64,000 bases of DNA from Lentzea nigeriaca (GCF_016907955.1 NZ_JAFBCX010000006.1:62001-126000); one strand, 5' to 3'. Shown: positions 16,356-25,468, counted from the stretch's first letter. Numbers and translations are program-made. Notes: generated by a model not told the origin, from the sequence alone.

Positions 16356-17357
16356 TTGCGTCTGAGTGGACCGGCGCGGCACGAGCGCCGGCTGCACGAC
16401 TCGGCGCCGTTTCACGCCGGTGCGGTCGTTGATGAGGGCGATCAGCAGGTCGACCGCCTCGGCGCCCACCTGGTCCGGGCGGAGGCTGACGGTGGTGACG
16501 GGTGGGGTCGTCGTCGCGTAGTCCGAGTCTTCGCTGATGCACGCCACCAGCAGGTCGTGCGGTATCCGGAGGCCGTGTTCGCGGGCGGCGGCGAGGATGT
16601 TGTAGCCGGAGTCGGAGTAGACGCCTATGACGGCGTCCGGGCGGGGGGCGCGGGTCAGCAGGCGGGTCACCGCGGCTCGTTCGGCGGTGAAGTAGTCGGG
16701 CAGGGTGGCGTACTCCTCCACGAGGGCGGGCGTTCCCCGTTCGGCGCACCAGGTCGTGTAGGCGTGGCTGATCTGGTGCGGGTAGGCGTCGTCGTGGAGG
16801 GGCAGGGTCAGGCCGATGTGCTGGGCGCCGGCCTTGGTGAGGTGGTCGAGCAGGAGGCGGAGAGCCGCGTCGTGGTCGGCGTCCACCCAGGCGTCGCCCC
16901 AGCGCGGCTGGGGTGGCCGGCCTTCGCTCACCATCGGGATGCCGCGCTCGCGCAGGAGGGTTCGGACCGGGTCGTCGGCTCGGGGGGCCGCGTGGATGAC
17001 GCCGGCCAGCGGCGTGTTGAGCCACATCCACGGGGACAGCGAGCTCGGCATCACCATGAGGAGGTAGCCGCGCTCGTGTGCCGCGGCCATCGCGCCCAGG
17101 GCCAGTTGGGCGTAGTACGGGATTTCGGTGTACGGGACGGGCAGGTCGCCGTAGGTCGTCATCGTCAGGCCCAGCACTCCGGTGCTGTCGCAGGACGTGC
17201 TGACGGGGGCGTAGCCGAGTTCGCGGACCGCGGCTATGACGCGTTGTCTGGTCGCCTCCGAGAGGCGGCCGGTGCCGTTGAGCGCGTTCGACACCGTGGC
17301 CGTGGACACCCCGGCCAGTGCGGCCACCGCGCCGAGCGTGGGACGCGTGCTCTTCAT
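16344..17357 (-). CDS. LacI-family transcriptional regulator
   Basis: About 337 residues. The HTH TLGAVAALAGVSTATVSNAL lies at the N-terminus, followed by the hinge and a sugar-binding-protein-like domain (IGLTLPLHDDAYPHQ, DAVIGVYSDSGYNILAAA, TTVSLRPDQVGAEAVDLL). Starts at 17363 and 17357 are both possible. 17357 has GGGA about 9 bp upstream. A near-perfect inverted repeat at 17386-17405 lies just upstream, between this gene and a divergent oxidoreductase, so both are likely controlled by it. Effector unknown. Confidence 0.9.
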   Translation of the reverse strand: MKSTRPTLGAVAALAGVSTATVSNALNGTGRLSEATRQRVIAAVRELGYAPVSTSCDSTGVLGLTMTTYGDLPVPYTEIPYYAQLALGAMAAAHERGYLLMVMPSSLSPWMWLNTPLAGVIHAAPRADDPVRTLLRERGIPMVSEGRPPQPRWGDAWVDADHDAALRLLLDHLTKAGAQHIGLTLPLHDDAYPHQISHAYTTWCAERGTPALVEEYATLPDYFTAERAAVTRLLTRAPRPDAVIGVYSDSGYNILAAAREHGLRIPHDLLVACISEDSDYATTTPPVTTVSLRPDQVGAEAVDLLIALINDRTGVKRRRVVQPALVPRRSTQTQEGL

Positions 17358-17385
17358 GTCCATTCCCGACAGCCAGGTACAGCTT

Positions 17386-17405
17386 GTGGTTAAGACGTTA
17401 ATCAC
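17386..17405. promoter_or_regulatory. Probable LacI-family operator
   Basis: GTGGTTAAGACGTTAATCAC has 8-bp inverted arms with one mismatch around a 4-bp centre. It lies between the LacI-family gene and the divergent ferric reductase-like gene and is the only clear dyad there. Confidence 0.6.
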
Positions 17406-17475
17406 GCACCGTACCGGCGACAGCGGCTGGTACGGCCGCCGGGCCTGGTGTGTCATGTGGACAAGAGGGGACGCG

Positions 17476-18813
17476 GTGGAGGCGAGGATTTCTCAGGTGC
17501 GGCAACGCGCTGTACCTCCCGTCGTTGCGGCGCGATGGGCATTGTGGACGTTCGTCGTCGTCAACCTGGTGATCGTCGAGGTTCTGTTCTTCACGGCAGG
17601 GGCCGGCAAGAACGGGGTGCTCACGGTCGCGAAGTTCGTCGGCATGCACGCCGCTGTGCTGATGCTGTTCCAGCTGCTGCTGGTGGCTCGGCTGCCGTGG
17701 CTCGACCGGCGGATCGGCATGGACCGGTTGACGGTGTGGCACCGGTGGGTGGGCTTCACGCTGCTGTGGACCATCCTCAGTCACGCCGTGCTGGTGGTGC
17801 TGGGGTATGCGACGCTCGACGACGCGTCGATGGGCAAGACGTTCCTCGCGCTGGCCGGAGTGCCCGCGTCGCTGCTCGGGATGTGCGCCGCGCTGATCAT
17901 CGTCGTGGTCGGTGTCGTCTCCACCCGGAACGTGCGGCGGCGGTTGCGGTACGAGACGTGGCACGGTCTGCACCTGATGCTGTACCTCGCGCTGGGGTTG
18001 GCGTTCGTCCACCAGTTGCTGGAGACCACGACCTTCAAGTCGTCCGTGCCCGCGAGGCTGTACTGGTGGGCCCTGTGGTTGTTCGCGTTCGGTGCCCTGG
18101 TCGTGGGGCGGATCGTGATGCCACTGTGGCGCAACGCCCGGCACCGGTTCGAGGTCGCGGCGGTCGTGCCGGAGTCGGACAACGTCGTGTCGGTGTACGT
18201 CACCGGTCGTCACCTCGACGAACTGCCCGCGAGGCCCGGTCAGTTCTGCGTCTGGCGCTTCCCCGGACACCGCCACTGGTGGCTCGCGAACCCGTTCTCG
18301 CTGTCGGCGGCGCCCGACGGCAGCACGCTGCGGCTCACCGCCAAGGCGGTCGGCAGCGGCAGCGCCGGGCTGCGGAACCTGGCGGTCGGGAGCCGCGTGT
18401 TCGTCGAAGGGCCGTACGGGGCGTTCACCTCGTTGCATCGCACGCAGCCCGGCGCACTGCTGATCGCCGGAGGTGTGGGGATCACACCGATTCGGGCGTT
18501 GCTGGAGGAGGAGGGCGCCGGCGATGTCGTCGTGCTCTACCGGGTGCGCAGCGAGAGCGACGCCGTGCTGGCCGACGAGGTGCGAGCCCTGGTCGCTGAC
18601 CTGGGCGGGCGACTGCACCTGCTCACCGGCCGCACGGCGGACGGGGCGTCGCCGTTCGAGCCGGGCGCACTGCGTGACCTGGTACCCGACATCACCGAGC
18701 GGGACGTGTACGTCTGCGGCCCGGTCGCGATGACGTCGGCGGTGCTGGGTGCCCTGAAAAAGCTGAACGTTCCCGACCGGCAGGTGCACTCCGAGCGGTT
18801 CGGTCTCGCCTGA
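17476..18813 (+). CDS. Ferric reductase-like transmembrane / ferredoxin reductase-type flavoprotein
   Basis: A 445-residue protein with five or six N-terminal membrane helices (ferric reductase-like domain, with conserved histidines in VWHRWVGFTLLWTILSHAV and RYETWHGLHLMLYLAL for haem). These are followed by a cytosolic FAD domain (RPGQFCVWRFPG, NPFSLSAAP) and an NAD(P)H domain (LLIAGGVGITPIRALL, VYVCGPVAMTSAVLGAL). It would move electrons from NAD(P)H through FAD and haem across the membrane. GTG 17476 is chosen because AGAGGGG lies 6 bp upstream; an ATG at 17455 is in frame but lacks this. The acceptor is not identifiable. It ends 5 bp before a convergent gene. Confidence 0.88.
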   Translation: MEARISQVRQRAVPPVVAARWALWTFVVVNLVIVEVLFFTAGAGKNGVLTVAKFVGMHAAVLMLFQLLLVARLPWLDRRIGMDRLTVWHRWVGFTLLWTILSHAVLVVLGYATLDDASMGKTFLALAGVPASLLGMCAALIIVVVGVVSTRNVRRRLRYETWHGLHLMLYLALGLAFVHQLLETTTFKSSVPARLYWWALWLFAFGALVVGRIVMPLWRNARHRFEVAAVVPESDNVVSVYVTGRHLDELPARPGQFCVWRFPGHRHWWLANPFSLSAAPDGSTLRLTAKAVGSGSAGLRNLAVGSRVFVEGPYGAFTSLHRTQPGALLIAGGVGITPIRALLEEEGAGDVVVLYRVRSESDAVLADEVRALVADLGGRLHLLTGRTADGASPFEPGALRDLVPDITERDVYVCGPVAMTSAVLGALKKLNVPDRQVHSERFGLA

Positions 18814-18818
18814 CGGCA

Positions 18819-19616
18819 CTACCGCCAGGTGGTGGCCACGTAGGTGTCGAAGCTGGTGGCCGGGCGGCCCAGCAGACGGGCGATGTCGTCGGTCGGGGTG
18901 GCCAGCAGGCCGTTGCGCATGCCCTCGAACATCGCGTTCAGCTCTGCGGTCTCGGGTTCGGGAACGCCTTGGGCGAGCAGGAGTTCGCGGTACTCGTCCG
19001 GGGTCAGCTTCACCAGTTCGGCGGTGGGAGAGATCTTCTTCAGCGCTGCGGCGAAGGTGATGGCTTCGGGGCCGGTCAGGTCGTAGGTCCGGCCGTCGTG
19101 CTCGCCGGACGACATCAGGGCCAGTGCGGCCACTTCGGCGATGTCCTGGACGTCCACGAACGGCTCCGGCGTGTCGTCGACCGGAAGGGACAGGCGGCCC
19201 GCGCGGACCTCGGACTCCCAGATGTCCTCGGAGAAGTTCTGGTTGAAGTTGTTGGCGCGCAGGACGGTCCACGGCAGGTCGCTGCCGTGGAGTGCCTGTT
19301 CGGCCGCGCGCATGCCCGCGAAGAACGGCGGCGGGACCTCGTCGAGGCCTCGACCGGAGAGCAGGACCAGGCGGACGCCTTCGGCCTGGGCGAGTCCGAC
19401 GAACGGGGTGGCTGCGGCCGGGTCGTGCGGGGCGATCACGTAGGCCGCGGAGACGCCGTGCAGCGCCGGCTGCCAGGTGGACTCGTCGGACCAGTCGAAG
19501 CGGACCGCGCTGGTGCGGGAGGCCGGACGGACCTTCGCGCCGGACTCCTCGAGGGCACGGACAACGCGGCGGCCCGTTTTGCCGGTGGCGCCCAGGACAA
19601 GGATTTCGTGTGACAT
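18819..19616 (-). CDS. NmrA-like NAD(P)-binding protein
   Basis: A 265-residue Rossmann-fold protein of the atypical short-chain dehydrogenase/NmrA group. The nucleotide motif LVLGATGKTGRRVVRAL (GxxGxxG) is at residues 6-22, with further segments PWTVLRANNFNQNF and PFVDVQDIAEVAALAL. These proteins act as redox sensors or as reductases of quinone-like substrates. ATG 19616 starts directly at the nucleotide-binding strand. It is divergent from an AraC-family regulator 79 bp away, the usual arrangement for a regulator and its target. Confidence 0.88.
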   Translation of the reverse strand: MSHEILVLGATGKTGRRVVRALEESGAKVRPASRTSAVRFDWSDESTWQPALHGVSAAYVIAPHDPAAATPFVGLAQAEGVRLVLLSGRGLDEVPPPFFAGMRAAEQALHGSDLPWTVLRANNFNQNFSEDIWESEVRAGRLSLPVDDTPEPFVDVQDIAEVAALALMSSGEHDGRTYDLTGPEAITFAAALKKISPTAELVKLTPDEYRELLLAQGVPEPETAELNAMFEGMRNGLLATPTDDIARLLGRPATSFDTYVATTWR

Positions 19617-19695
19617 GGGTTCAGCCAACGCCACGGAACCCAGATCGACCATGCGTGAGAGTTCATCGATGATGTTCGATCGTATGGTGGTAGGC

Positions 19696-20457
19696 ATGGA
19701 GGCGTTCGACGAACTGCTGCGCGGGGTGCGCGCGGACGGGGCCGGTGTGCGCCGGGTCGAGGTGGACGGCACGGAGGTGGTCTCGGGCCTCACGTTGTGG
19801 GCGGTGGCGTCGGGGACGCTGCGTGTTCTGGGACAACCGGCGACGGCCGGGGACATCGTCGTGGTGCGGGAAGCCGTTGCGGTGGAAGGGCGTGCGACGG
19901 TCGTCAGCGGGACCTACGACGTCATGGGGGCGGTGGCGCGGCGACTCACGGCGGTGTTGCCTGCCGCGTTGGTGGTGGCCGGGTCCGAGGAATGTGCGGC
20001 GTTCTATTCGAGCGTGGGCACCGATGGACCCGGTGTGGTGGCGGATCGGCTGCTGGACTGGATGATGGTGTGCGCGTTGCGGGACTGGTTCGACCGCGAG
20101 CACCGCGGTGGGTGGCTGGCCGCACTCGGAGACGAGGTGGTCGGACCCGTCCTGCGGGCGATGCACGCGGAGCCGGCGCGGGTGTGGACGTTGGCGTTGC
20201 TGGCCAGGGAGGCCGGGGTGTCGCGGACGACGCTGGCCGGGCGGTTCGCGCGGCTGGTCGGGGTGCCGCCGTTGACGTATCTGACCCAGTGGCGGATGGC
20301 TGTGGCGGCCGATCTGCTGGCCGAATCGGGGGCGACGGTGGCCTCGGTGGCGCGGCGGGTCGGGTACGCGGACGCGTTCGGGTTCAGCGCCGCGTTCAAG
20401 CGCGTGCTGGGGATGAGTCCGAGCGAGTGCCGTAGCCGGTGCGCCGCGAGCGCGTGA
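19696..20457 (+). CDS. AraC-family regulator with cupin-type N-terminal domain
   Basis: A 253-residue protein. An N-terminal ligand-binding domain of the AraC-binding cupin type spans about 5-150. The two HTH motifs are at the C-terminus: VWTLALLAREAGVSRTTLAG and VASVARRVGYADAFGFSAAF, ending with the typical F-K-R segment and GMSPSECR. ATG 19696 is taken, though ATG 19684 is also in frame. It probably activates or represses the divergent NmrA-like gene. Confidence 0.9.
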   Translation: MEAFDELLRGVRADGAGVRRVEVDGTEVVSGLTLWAVASGTLRVLGQPATAGDIVVVREAVAVEGRATVVSGTYDVMGAVARRLTAVLPAALVVAGSEECAAFYSSVGTDGPGVVADRLLDWMMVCALRDWFDREHRGGWLAALGDEVVGPVLRAMHAEPARVWTLALLAREAGVSRTTLAGRFARLVGVPPLTYLTQWRMAVAADLLAESGATVASVARRVGYADAFGFSAAFKRVLGMSPSECRSRCAASA

Positions 20458-20480
20458 GCACCCGGGAAAGTTGGTGATCA

Positions 20481-20830
20481 GTGGTCGACCTGCTTCGGCA
20501 TGCGACATCTCCCATCTACTACCGCGTGCTCGGCCGGTTCGCCGGCACGCTCAACCAGCTCGCGATCGACAAGCTCGAACTCGAACCGGGCGAGGCCGTG
20601 CTCGACATCGGCTGCGGGACCTGGGCGTTGACCCCCGCGCTCGCGGAAGCCGTTGGGCCGCAAGAACGTGTGGTCGCGCGGACCCGGACTACAGCCCGCG
20701 CATGGTGGACGTCGCGAGGCAGCGGGCCGCCAGGTGGCAGAACGTCGAGGTGTGGCTGGCCAAGAACACCAGGACGACGCGGTACCTGCGAGCGGCCTAC
20801 CGCAGGATCGCGGGCTTCAAGGCGAGACCA
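20481..20830 (+). pseudogene. SAM-dependent methyltransferase fragment, frameshifted and internally deleted
   Basis: From GTG 20481 the frame gives a good class I methyltransferase start: TSPIYYRVLGRFAGTLNQLA and motif I VLDIGCGTWALTPALAEAVG. The frame shifts near 20670. The following motif (DYSPRMVDVARQRAARWQNV) is in another frame, and the central part of the fold is missing before a short end at about 20830. Non-functional. Confidence 0.75.
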
Positions 20831-20854
20831 CGACCGCGGTCATGGCCAGGAAGC

Positions 20855-21646
20855 TCACGGACAAGGCCACGGGTTCGGTTTGCACACCTTGCCGTCCTGC
20901 GGGATGACCGCGCCCTGAGGAACGCCGCCGGTGATGCGGACGATCTCGTCGTTGGACACGCTGAACGTCTGCTGCATCATCACCGGGGCCGGGGCGCCCG
21001 CCGCCTCACACGGGCGGTGGCCCTGCCCGAAGGCGTGACCGGTCTCGTGGTTGACCATGTACTGGCGGTACGAGGTCAGGTCCGGCAGGTAGGCGACGGC
21101 GCCTCGGAACCAGCGGGCCGCGCTCAGGAACACGAAGCTGCCGTCGCGGCACGAGACGTCGACCGGGATCTCGAAGCCGCACACCGAACGCGCGGTGTTC
21201 TGCGAGGTCAGCCTGATGCGCACCGAGGCGGGGCCGGACACGCGCTGGACCGAACGGGCGCCGCGGGCCGTCCAGCCGCGAGGATCGGCGAGAGTGGCGT
21301 CCACGAAGGACGCGAAGGCCTGCTCGTCGACGGTGATGCCGTCCTCGACCTCGACGGCGTAGGTGCGCAACGGACCCGTGCCGACGACCGCGCCGGATCC
21401 CGGAACGACGTGGAACGTGCCGGTGCCGGACGCCGGGAAGTCAGGCCCGTCGGGCAGGTCCGAGCTGGAGGCGTAGACGCGCGCCGGTGGTGGCGCGAAA
21501 GAAGAAGCAGCCGGAGCAGCAGAAGGTGTCGTGGATGACGGCGTCGTGGTCGGGGCGGCCGCCGGGGACGTCTCGCCTGGCGGCTGCACGGTGGTGAGCA
21601 GCAGGGCGGTCAGTGCCATCGCCCCCAAGACCAGATGCACCTTCAT
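20855..21646 (-). CDS. Secreted DUF3152 protein, metalloprotease-like
   Basis: A 263-residue protein with an N-terminal signal or anchor helix (VHLVLGAMALTALLLTTV), a Pro/Ser/Thr-rich linker (about 25-55) and a DUF3152 domain. Near residue 200 it has NHETGHAFGQGH, which fits the HExxHxxGxxH zinc-protease motif (met-zincin type). Two pairs of Cys are suited to an extracellular protein. Family members are conserved in actinobacteria, with no proven substrate. It is divergent from the response regulator gene by about 76 bp. Confidence 0.88.
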   Translation of the reverse strand: MKVHLVLGAMALTALLLTTVQPPGETSPAAAPTTTPSSTTPSAAPAASSFAPPPARVYASSSDLPDGPDFPASGTGTFHVVPGSGAVVGTGPLRTYAVEVEDGITVDEQAFASFVDATLADPRGWTARGARSVQRVSGPASVRIRLTSQNTARSVCGFEIPVDVSCRDGSFVFLSAARWFRGAVAYLPDLTSYRQYMVNHETGHAFGQGHRPCEAAGAPAPVMMQQTFSVSNDEIVRITGGVPQGAVIPQDGKVCKPNPWPCP

Positions 21647-21693
21647 GACGGCAACGCTCGCCGGAACTGATGAAGAACCTGTTTACGTCCCGC

Positions 21694-21721
21694 TTGACTG
21701 TCGTGAAGGACTGCATACTGC
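21694..21721 (+). promoter_or_regulatory. Possible sigma-70-type promoter for the two-component operon
   Basis: TTGACT at 21694-21699 and TACTGC at 21716-21721 are spaced by 16 bp. If used, transcription would begin at about the GTG start codons, giving a leaderless message. GAAGGA at 21705-21710 could instead be a distant ribosome site. Confidence 0.35.
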
Positions 21722-21722
21722 T

Positions 21723-22391
21723 GTGGTGTGTGCCCACATCCTCGTGGCCGAGGACAACGTTCACCAGGCGGAGCTCGTGCGCCGGTACCTCGAGCACGAC
21801 GGGCATTCGGTGGTGGTCGTGCACGACGGGCGGGCGGCGATCGACGAGACGCGGCGGCGCAACCCCGACCTGCTGGTGCTGGACGTGATGATGCCGGTGG
21901 TGGACGGCATCGACGTGATACGTGCGATCAGGACCGAGTCGGACGTGCCGATCGTCCTGCTGACCGCGCGGTCCACTGAGGACGAGGTGCTGCTCGGGTT
22001 CGATCTCGGGGCGGACGACTACATCACCAAACCGTTCCGGCCGCGGCAGATGGTGGCTCGCGTGCGGACGATCCTGCGGCGCGCCGGACGGGCCCGCGAG
22101 ACGAACGCGACGGTGCTGAAGGTCGGTGCCCTGACGGTCGACCCCATCAGGCACGAGGTGCACATCGAGGACGAGCTCGTGAACCTCACGCCCGCGGAGT
22201 TCCGGTTGCTCGCGAAGATGGCCGCGCAGCCGCAGCGGGTGTTCACGCGTGAGCAGTTGCTGGAGGACGGGTTCATCACCGCGCGCACGGTGGACGTGCA
22301 CATGATGAAGCTGCGGCGCAAGATCGAGCGGGATCCGCGGCGGCCAGAGCGGCTGCTGACGGTGTACGGGATCGGGTACAAGCTCGTATGA
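21723..22391 (+). CDS. OmpR-family response regulator
   Basis: About 222 residues. The receiver domain has the phospho-acceptor Asp54 in LLVLDVMMPVVDG, acidic residues in the N-terminal VAEDN, a conserved Thr (LLTARS) and Lys (ITKPF). The C-terminal winged helix ends with RTVDVHMMKLRRKIE and VYGIGYKLV. GTG 21723 and 21726 are both possible starts. The stop overlaps the kinase gene by 4 bp (ATGA), so the pair is co-translated. Confidence 0.95.
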   Translation: MVCAHILVAEDNVHQAELVRRYLEHDGHSVVVVHDGRAAIDETRRRNPDLLVLDVMMPVVDGIDVIRAIRTESDVPIVLLTARSTEDEVLLGFDLGADDYITKPFRPRQMVARVRTILRRAGRARETNATVLKVGALTVDPIRHEVHIEDELVNLTPAEFRLLAKMAAQPQRVFTREQLLEDGFITARTVDVHMMKLRRKIERDPRRPERLLTVYGIGYKLV

Positions 22392-24097
22392 AAAGCCTGC
22401 TGGTCCGGTTCTTCCTGTTCTCACTGGTGATCGCGGCGTGCTCGATCGCGGTCACGGCGTGGCTCGCGAGCCAGGCGACGACCGGCACGATCCGGCAGGA
22501 GCAAGGAGAGGCGCTCGAGACGGACGCGCAGATCTTCGACGAGGTGGTGAAGTACGCGGCCACGCACGACAGCTGGGCGAACGCACAGTCCGAAATGGAC
22601 AGAATCGCGCGACAGCACGGACGCCGCATCGCGCTGGTCGACCGCAACGGCAAGAAGCTCGTGGACACCGGGGACGCGAACTCGCCGCAGCTGCCCATCA
22701 CGCCCAAGGCGATCGTCGACCCGCTCAACGTCGACGGCAAGATCGACGCGAGGGCGGTCGGGCCGTTCAAGCTCACCGACGAGGAGTTCCGCACGCTGCA
22801 CGCCTATGCCAGGCAACTGACGGCGTGCAACCCCAACATCAAGATCGTGGACGCGCCCAACGGACGGCCCCGGCTCTCCAACGACCAGCCCGGCAGCCTC
22901 TCGGTGTGGGAGGACTGCACGGTGGGCGACCGGCTGTACACGCTCACGGCGACGGAGACGGCCGCGTACGAGCAGTTGCAGAAGCTGTTCGCGGACTGCC
23001 TCGCCAAGCTGCCGGGTAACGAGCACGTCATGAACAAGCGACCGGGCTTCGTGACGTTCGACTGGGAGATCACGACGGTCCGCGACTCATCGCCAGAGGT
23101 GGGGGCGTGCATGGACAGCGCGCGCCGCACCCAGCTGGAGCCGTACGTCGCAGGCCCCGCACACCTGTACCTCACCTCGACGACCGGCGAGGAGCCGAGA
23201 TCGATCGACCTGTCGACGACGGGCGTCACGCGGATCACGTTGGTGGCGCTGGGAATCCTCGCGCTGGCCGGGTTCGCGTCGTGGATCACCGCGACGCAGT
23301 TGGTGCGGCCGATCCGCGCGCTCACCGCCGCCACGAAACGCACGGCGGAGGGCGACCGCACCGCACGGGTCGACGGCGGCGCGGGCGAGATCGGCGAGCT
23401 GGCCAAGTCGTTCAACGCGATGTCCGAGAAGCTCGCCGAGACCGAACGGCAGCGGCAGGCGATGGTCAGCGACGTCGCCCACGAGCTGCGCACCCCGCTG
23501 GGCAACATCACCGGCTGGCTGGAGGCGACGCAGGACGGGCTCGCCGAACCGGACCCGCACCTGGTCGGCATGCTGCTGGAGGAATCCCTTCTGCTGCAAC
23601 GACTCGTGGACGACCTGCACGACCTGGCGCAGGCGGACGCGGGCACGCTCAAGCTCCACCCGGAGCCGATCGCGCTCGACGACGTGGTGGACCAGGTCGT
23701 GAACGCGCAGCAGAACCGCGAGATCCTGCTGCGCGCCGCGACCACGCCCGTCAACATCACGGCCGATCCGGTGCGGCTGCGGCAGGCGCTCGGCAACCTC
23801 GTCGCGAACGCCGTCCGCTACACCCCGCCCGGCGGCGAGATCGTCGTGCGGCTCTTCCAGGACCAGAGCAACGCCGTCCTGGAAGTCGCCGACACCGGCA
23901 CCGGGATCGCGCCGGACGACCTGCCGCACGTGTTCGACAGGTTCTGGCGCGCGGACAGGTCCCGCAGCCGCACCACGGGCGGCAGCGGGCTCGGCCTCGC
24001 GATCACCCGGCATCTGGTGGAGGCTCACGGCGGCACGGTGTCGGTGACCAGCACGCTCGGCGAGGGTTCGACGTTCCGCGTGGAACTCCCGCTGTGA
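22388..24097 (+). CDS. Membrane sensor histidine kinase
   Basis: A 569-residue partner of the upstream regulator. The first membrane helix spans about 7-28 and is followed by an extracytoplasmic sensor region of about 250 residues with four or five Cys, a second helix at about 283-303, HAMP (ATQLVRPIRALTAATKRTAE), the dimerisation domain with phospho-accepting His365 in VSDVAHELRTPLGN, and the ATP-binding N, G1 and G2 boxes (NLVANAVRYTPP, VADTGTGIAPDDLPHVF, GGSGLGLAI). The Cys-containing sensor domain could detect redox state or peptides. The signal is not known. Confidence 0.95.
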   Translation: MKSLLVRFFLFSLVIAACSIAVTAWLASQATTGTIRQEQGEALETDAQIFDEVVKYAATHDSWANAQSEMDRIARQHGRRIALVDRNGKKLVDTGDANSPQLPITPKAIVDPLNVDGKIDARAVGPFKLTDEEFRTLHAYARQLTACNPNIKIVDAPNGRPRLSNDQPGSLSVWEDCTVGDRLYTLTATETAAYEQLQKLFADCLAKLPGNEHVMNKRPGFVTFDWEITTVRDSSPEVGACMDSARRTQLEPYVAGPAHLYLTSTTGEEPRSIDLSTTGVTRITLVALGILALAGFASWITATQLVRPIRALTAATKRTAEGDRTARVDGGAGEIGELAKSFNAMSEKLAETERQRQAMVSDVAHELRTPLGNITGWLEATQDGLAEPDPHLVGMLLEESLLLQRLVDDLHDLAQADAGTLKLHPEPIALDDVVDQVVNAQQNREILLRAATTPVNITADPVRLRQALGNLVANAVRYTPPGGEIVVRLFQDQSNAVLEVADTGTGIAPDDLPHVFDRFWRADRSRSRTTGGSGLGLAITRHLVEAHGGTVSVTSTLGEGSTFRVELPL

Positions 24098-24153
24098 CCG
24101 ATGAGTTCCGCCGGGCACGACGGTCTACCTGATCGAACCAACGGGAGGCAGTC

Positions 24154-24678
24154 ATGATCACGCACTTCGTCCACCAGTCGGCCGACGGCTTCATCGAGGG
24201 CCCGAACGGCGAGTTCGACTGGCCGCTGATGGGCCCGGAGATGTCCGACCACTCGCTGGAGCTCTCCGGCCAGGCCGACACGCTGCTGTACGGGCGCAAG
24301 GTCTGGGACATGATGTCGTTCTTCTGGCCCCAGGCCGAGCAGCTCGACCAGTCCGAGCACACGCTTCGGTACGCGCCGATCTGGCGCGAGTCGCCCAAGG
24401 CCGTGGTGTCGCGGACGCTCACGGAGGTCGGCTGGAACACCCGCGTGTTCCGCGACCCGGCCGACCTGCCGGACGAGCGGATGATCCTCTTCGGCGGGTC
24501 GACGCTCGCCGCGAGCCTGACCGAGCGGGACATGATCGACGAGTACCTGATCTTCGTCCACCCGGTCGTGCTCGGCGGCGGCAAGCCTGTCTTCCAGCAC
24601 CCCAAGCGGTTCGACCTCACGCTCACGGAGTCGAAGATCTACGACGGCAAGGTCGTGATGCTCAGGTACCAGCGGTGA
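24154..24678 (+). CDS. Dihydrofolate reductase-family protein (RibD C-terminal-like)
   Basis: A 174-residue protein of the stand-alone RibD_C/DHFR-like group: an N-terminal HFVHQSADGFIEGPNG, a TLLYGRKVWDMM segment, RMILFGGSTLAASL for nucleotide binding, and HPVVLGGGKPVF near the end. Such proteins are mostly of unknown reductase activity. ATG 24154 has GGGAGG 5-10 bp upstream. It follows the kinase gene by 56 bp on the same strand. The last 17 bp overlap the convergent oxidoreductase gene. Confidence 0.88.
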   Translation: MITHFVHQSADGFIEGPNGEFDWPLMGPEMSDHSLELSGQADTLLYGRKVWDMMSFFWPQAEQLDQSEHTLRYAPIWRESPKAVVSRTLTEVGWNTRVFRDPADLPDERMILFGGSTLAASLTERDMIDEYLIFVHPVVLGGGKPVFQHPKRFDLTLTESKIYDGKVVMLRYQR

Positions 24679-25468
24679 CGAGGTCCATGTTGATCATTCC
24701 GGCTGCCTGGGCGCCCTGCGCGGCGGCGACGATCACGATGGCCGCCGGGTCCGTGACGTTGCCCGCCGCGTAGACGCCCGGCACGCTGGTGCGCCCCTTG
24801 TCGTCGGTGCGCACGAACGAGCCGACCGGTGTCTCCGCGGTCTCGGCACCCAACGCCAACAGGAACTCGTCGCGCGGCTTGACCGGCGCCGAGTACACGA
24901 GCGCGTCGGCCGGAACGCGGCGCGAACCGGAGATCACCGCGACAAGGCGGTCGTCGTCCACCTCGATGCCGTCCACCGACGGCACGTGCGTGACGTCGTC
25001 CGACCACTGCCGCACCAGCGCGACCTTCATCTCCTCGCCGAACACGACGAGCTTCTGGTCGCGGACCTCGTAGCCGTGGCAGTACGGGCAGCTGAAGACG
25101 TCACGACCCCAGCGCGCCCGCAGGAAGTCCGGCACCTCGTCGACCAGGCCGGTCGCGAACAGCAGCCGCTTCGCCGTGACCACGCGGTCCGTCAGCTCGA
25201 CCGCGAACCCGTCGTGGGTCTTCGTGACGCCGTGGACTGTGTCGTTGACGATCTCTCCGCCGTACCCCTCGACCTCGGCGCGACCGTGCTTGAGCAGGTC
25301 CAACGGCGAGAGGCCGTCACGAGAGAGGTAGTTGTGCATGTGCGCGGCCGGCTTGTTGCGCGGCTCGGCACCGTCGACCACCAGCACGCTCCTGCGCGCC
25401 CTGGTCAGGACGAGAGCGGCGCTGAGCCCGGCCGCTCCCCCACCGATGATCACCACTTCGTGTTCCAT
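24662..25468 (-). CDS. Thioredoxin reductase-like NAD(P)/FAD oxidoreductase
   Basis: A 268-residue protein. The FAD motif VVIIGGGAAGLSAALVL is at the N-terminus, the redox-type motif CPYCHGYE near residue 130, and FAD-binding GVYAAGNVTDP near the C-terminus. It is shorter than true TrxR (about 310), as in the small thioredoxin-reductase-like oxidoreductases often found beside HTH-cupin regulators. The NADPH glycine motif is degenerate (LVVFGEEMKVA), so its electron donor is unsure. ATG 25468 starts just before the FAD motif. It is divergent from the XRE-cupin regulator, with a shared operator-like repeat between them. Confidence 0.88.
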   Translation of the reverse strand: MEHEVVIIGGGAAGLSAALVLTRARRSVLVVDGAEPRNKPAAHMHNYLSRDGLSPLDLLKHGRAEVEGYGGEIVNDTVHGVTKTHDGFAVELTDRVVTAKRLLFATGLVDEVPDFLRARWGRDVFSCPYCHGYEVRDQKLVVFGEEMKVALVRQWSDDVTHVPSVDGIEVDDDRLVAVISGSRRVPADALVYSAPVKPRDEFLLALGAETAETPVGSFVRTDDKGRTSVPGVYAAGNVTDPAAIVIVAAAQGAQAAGMINMDLVTAGT

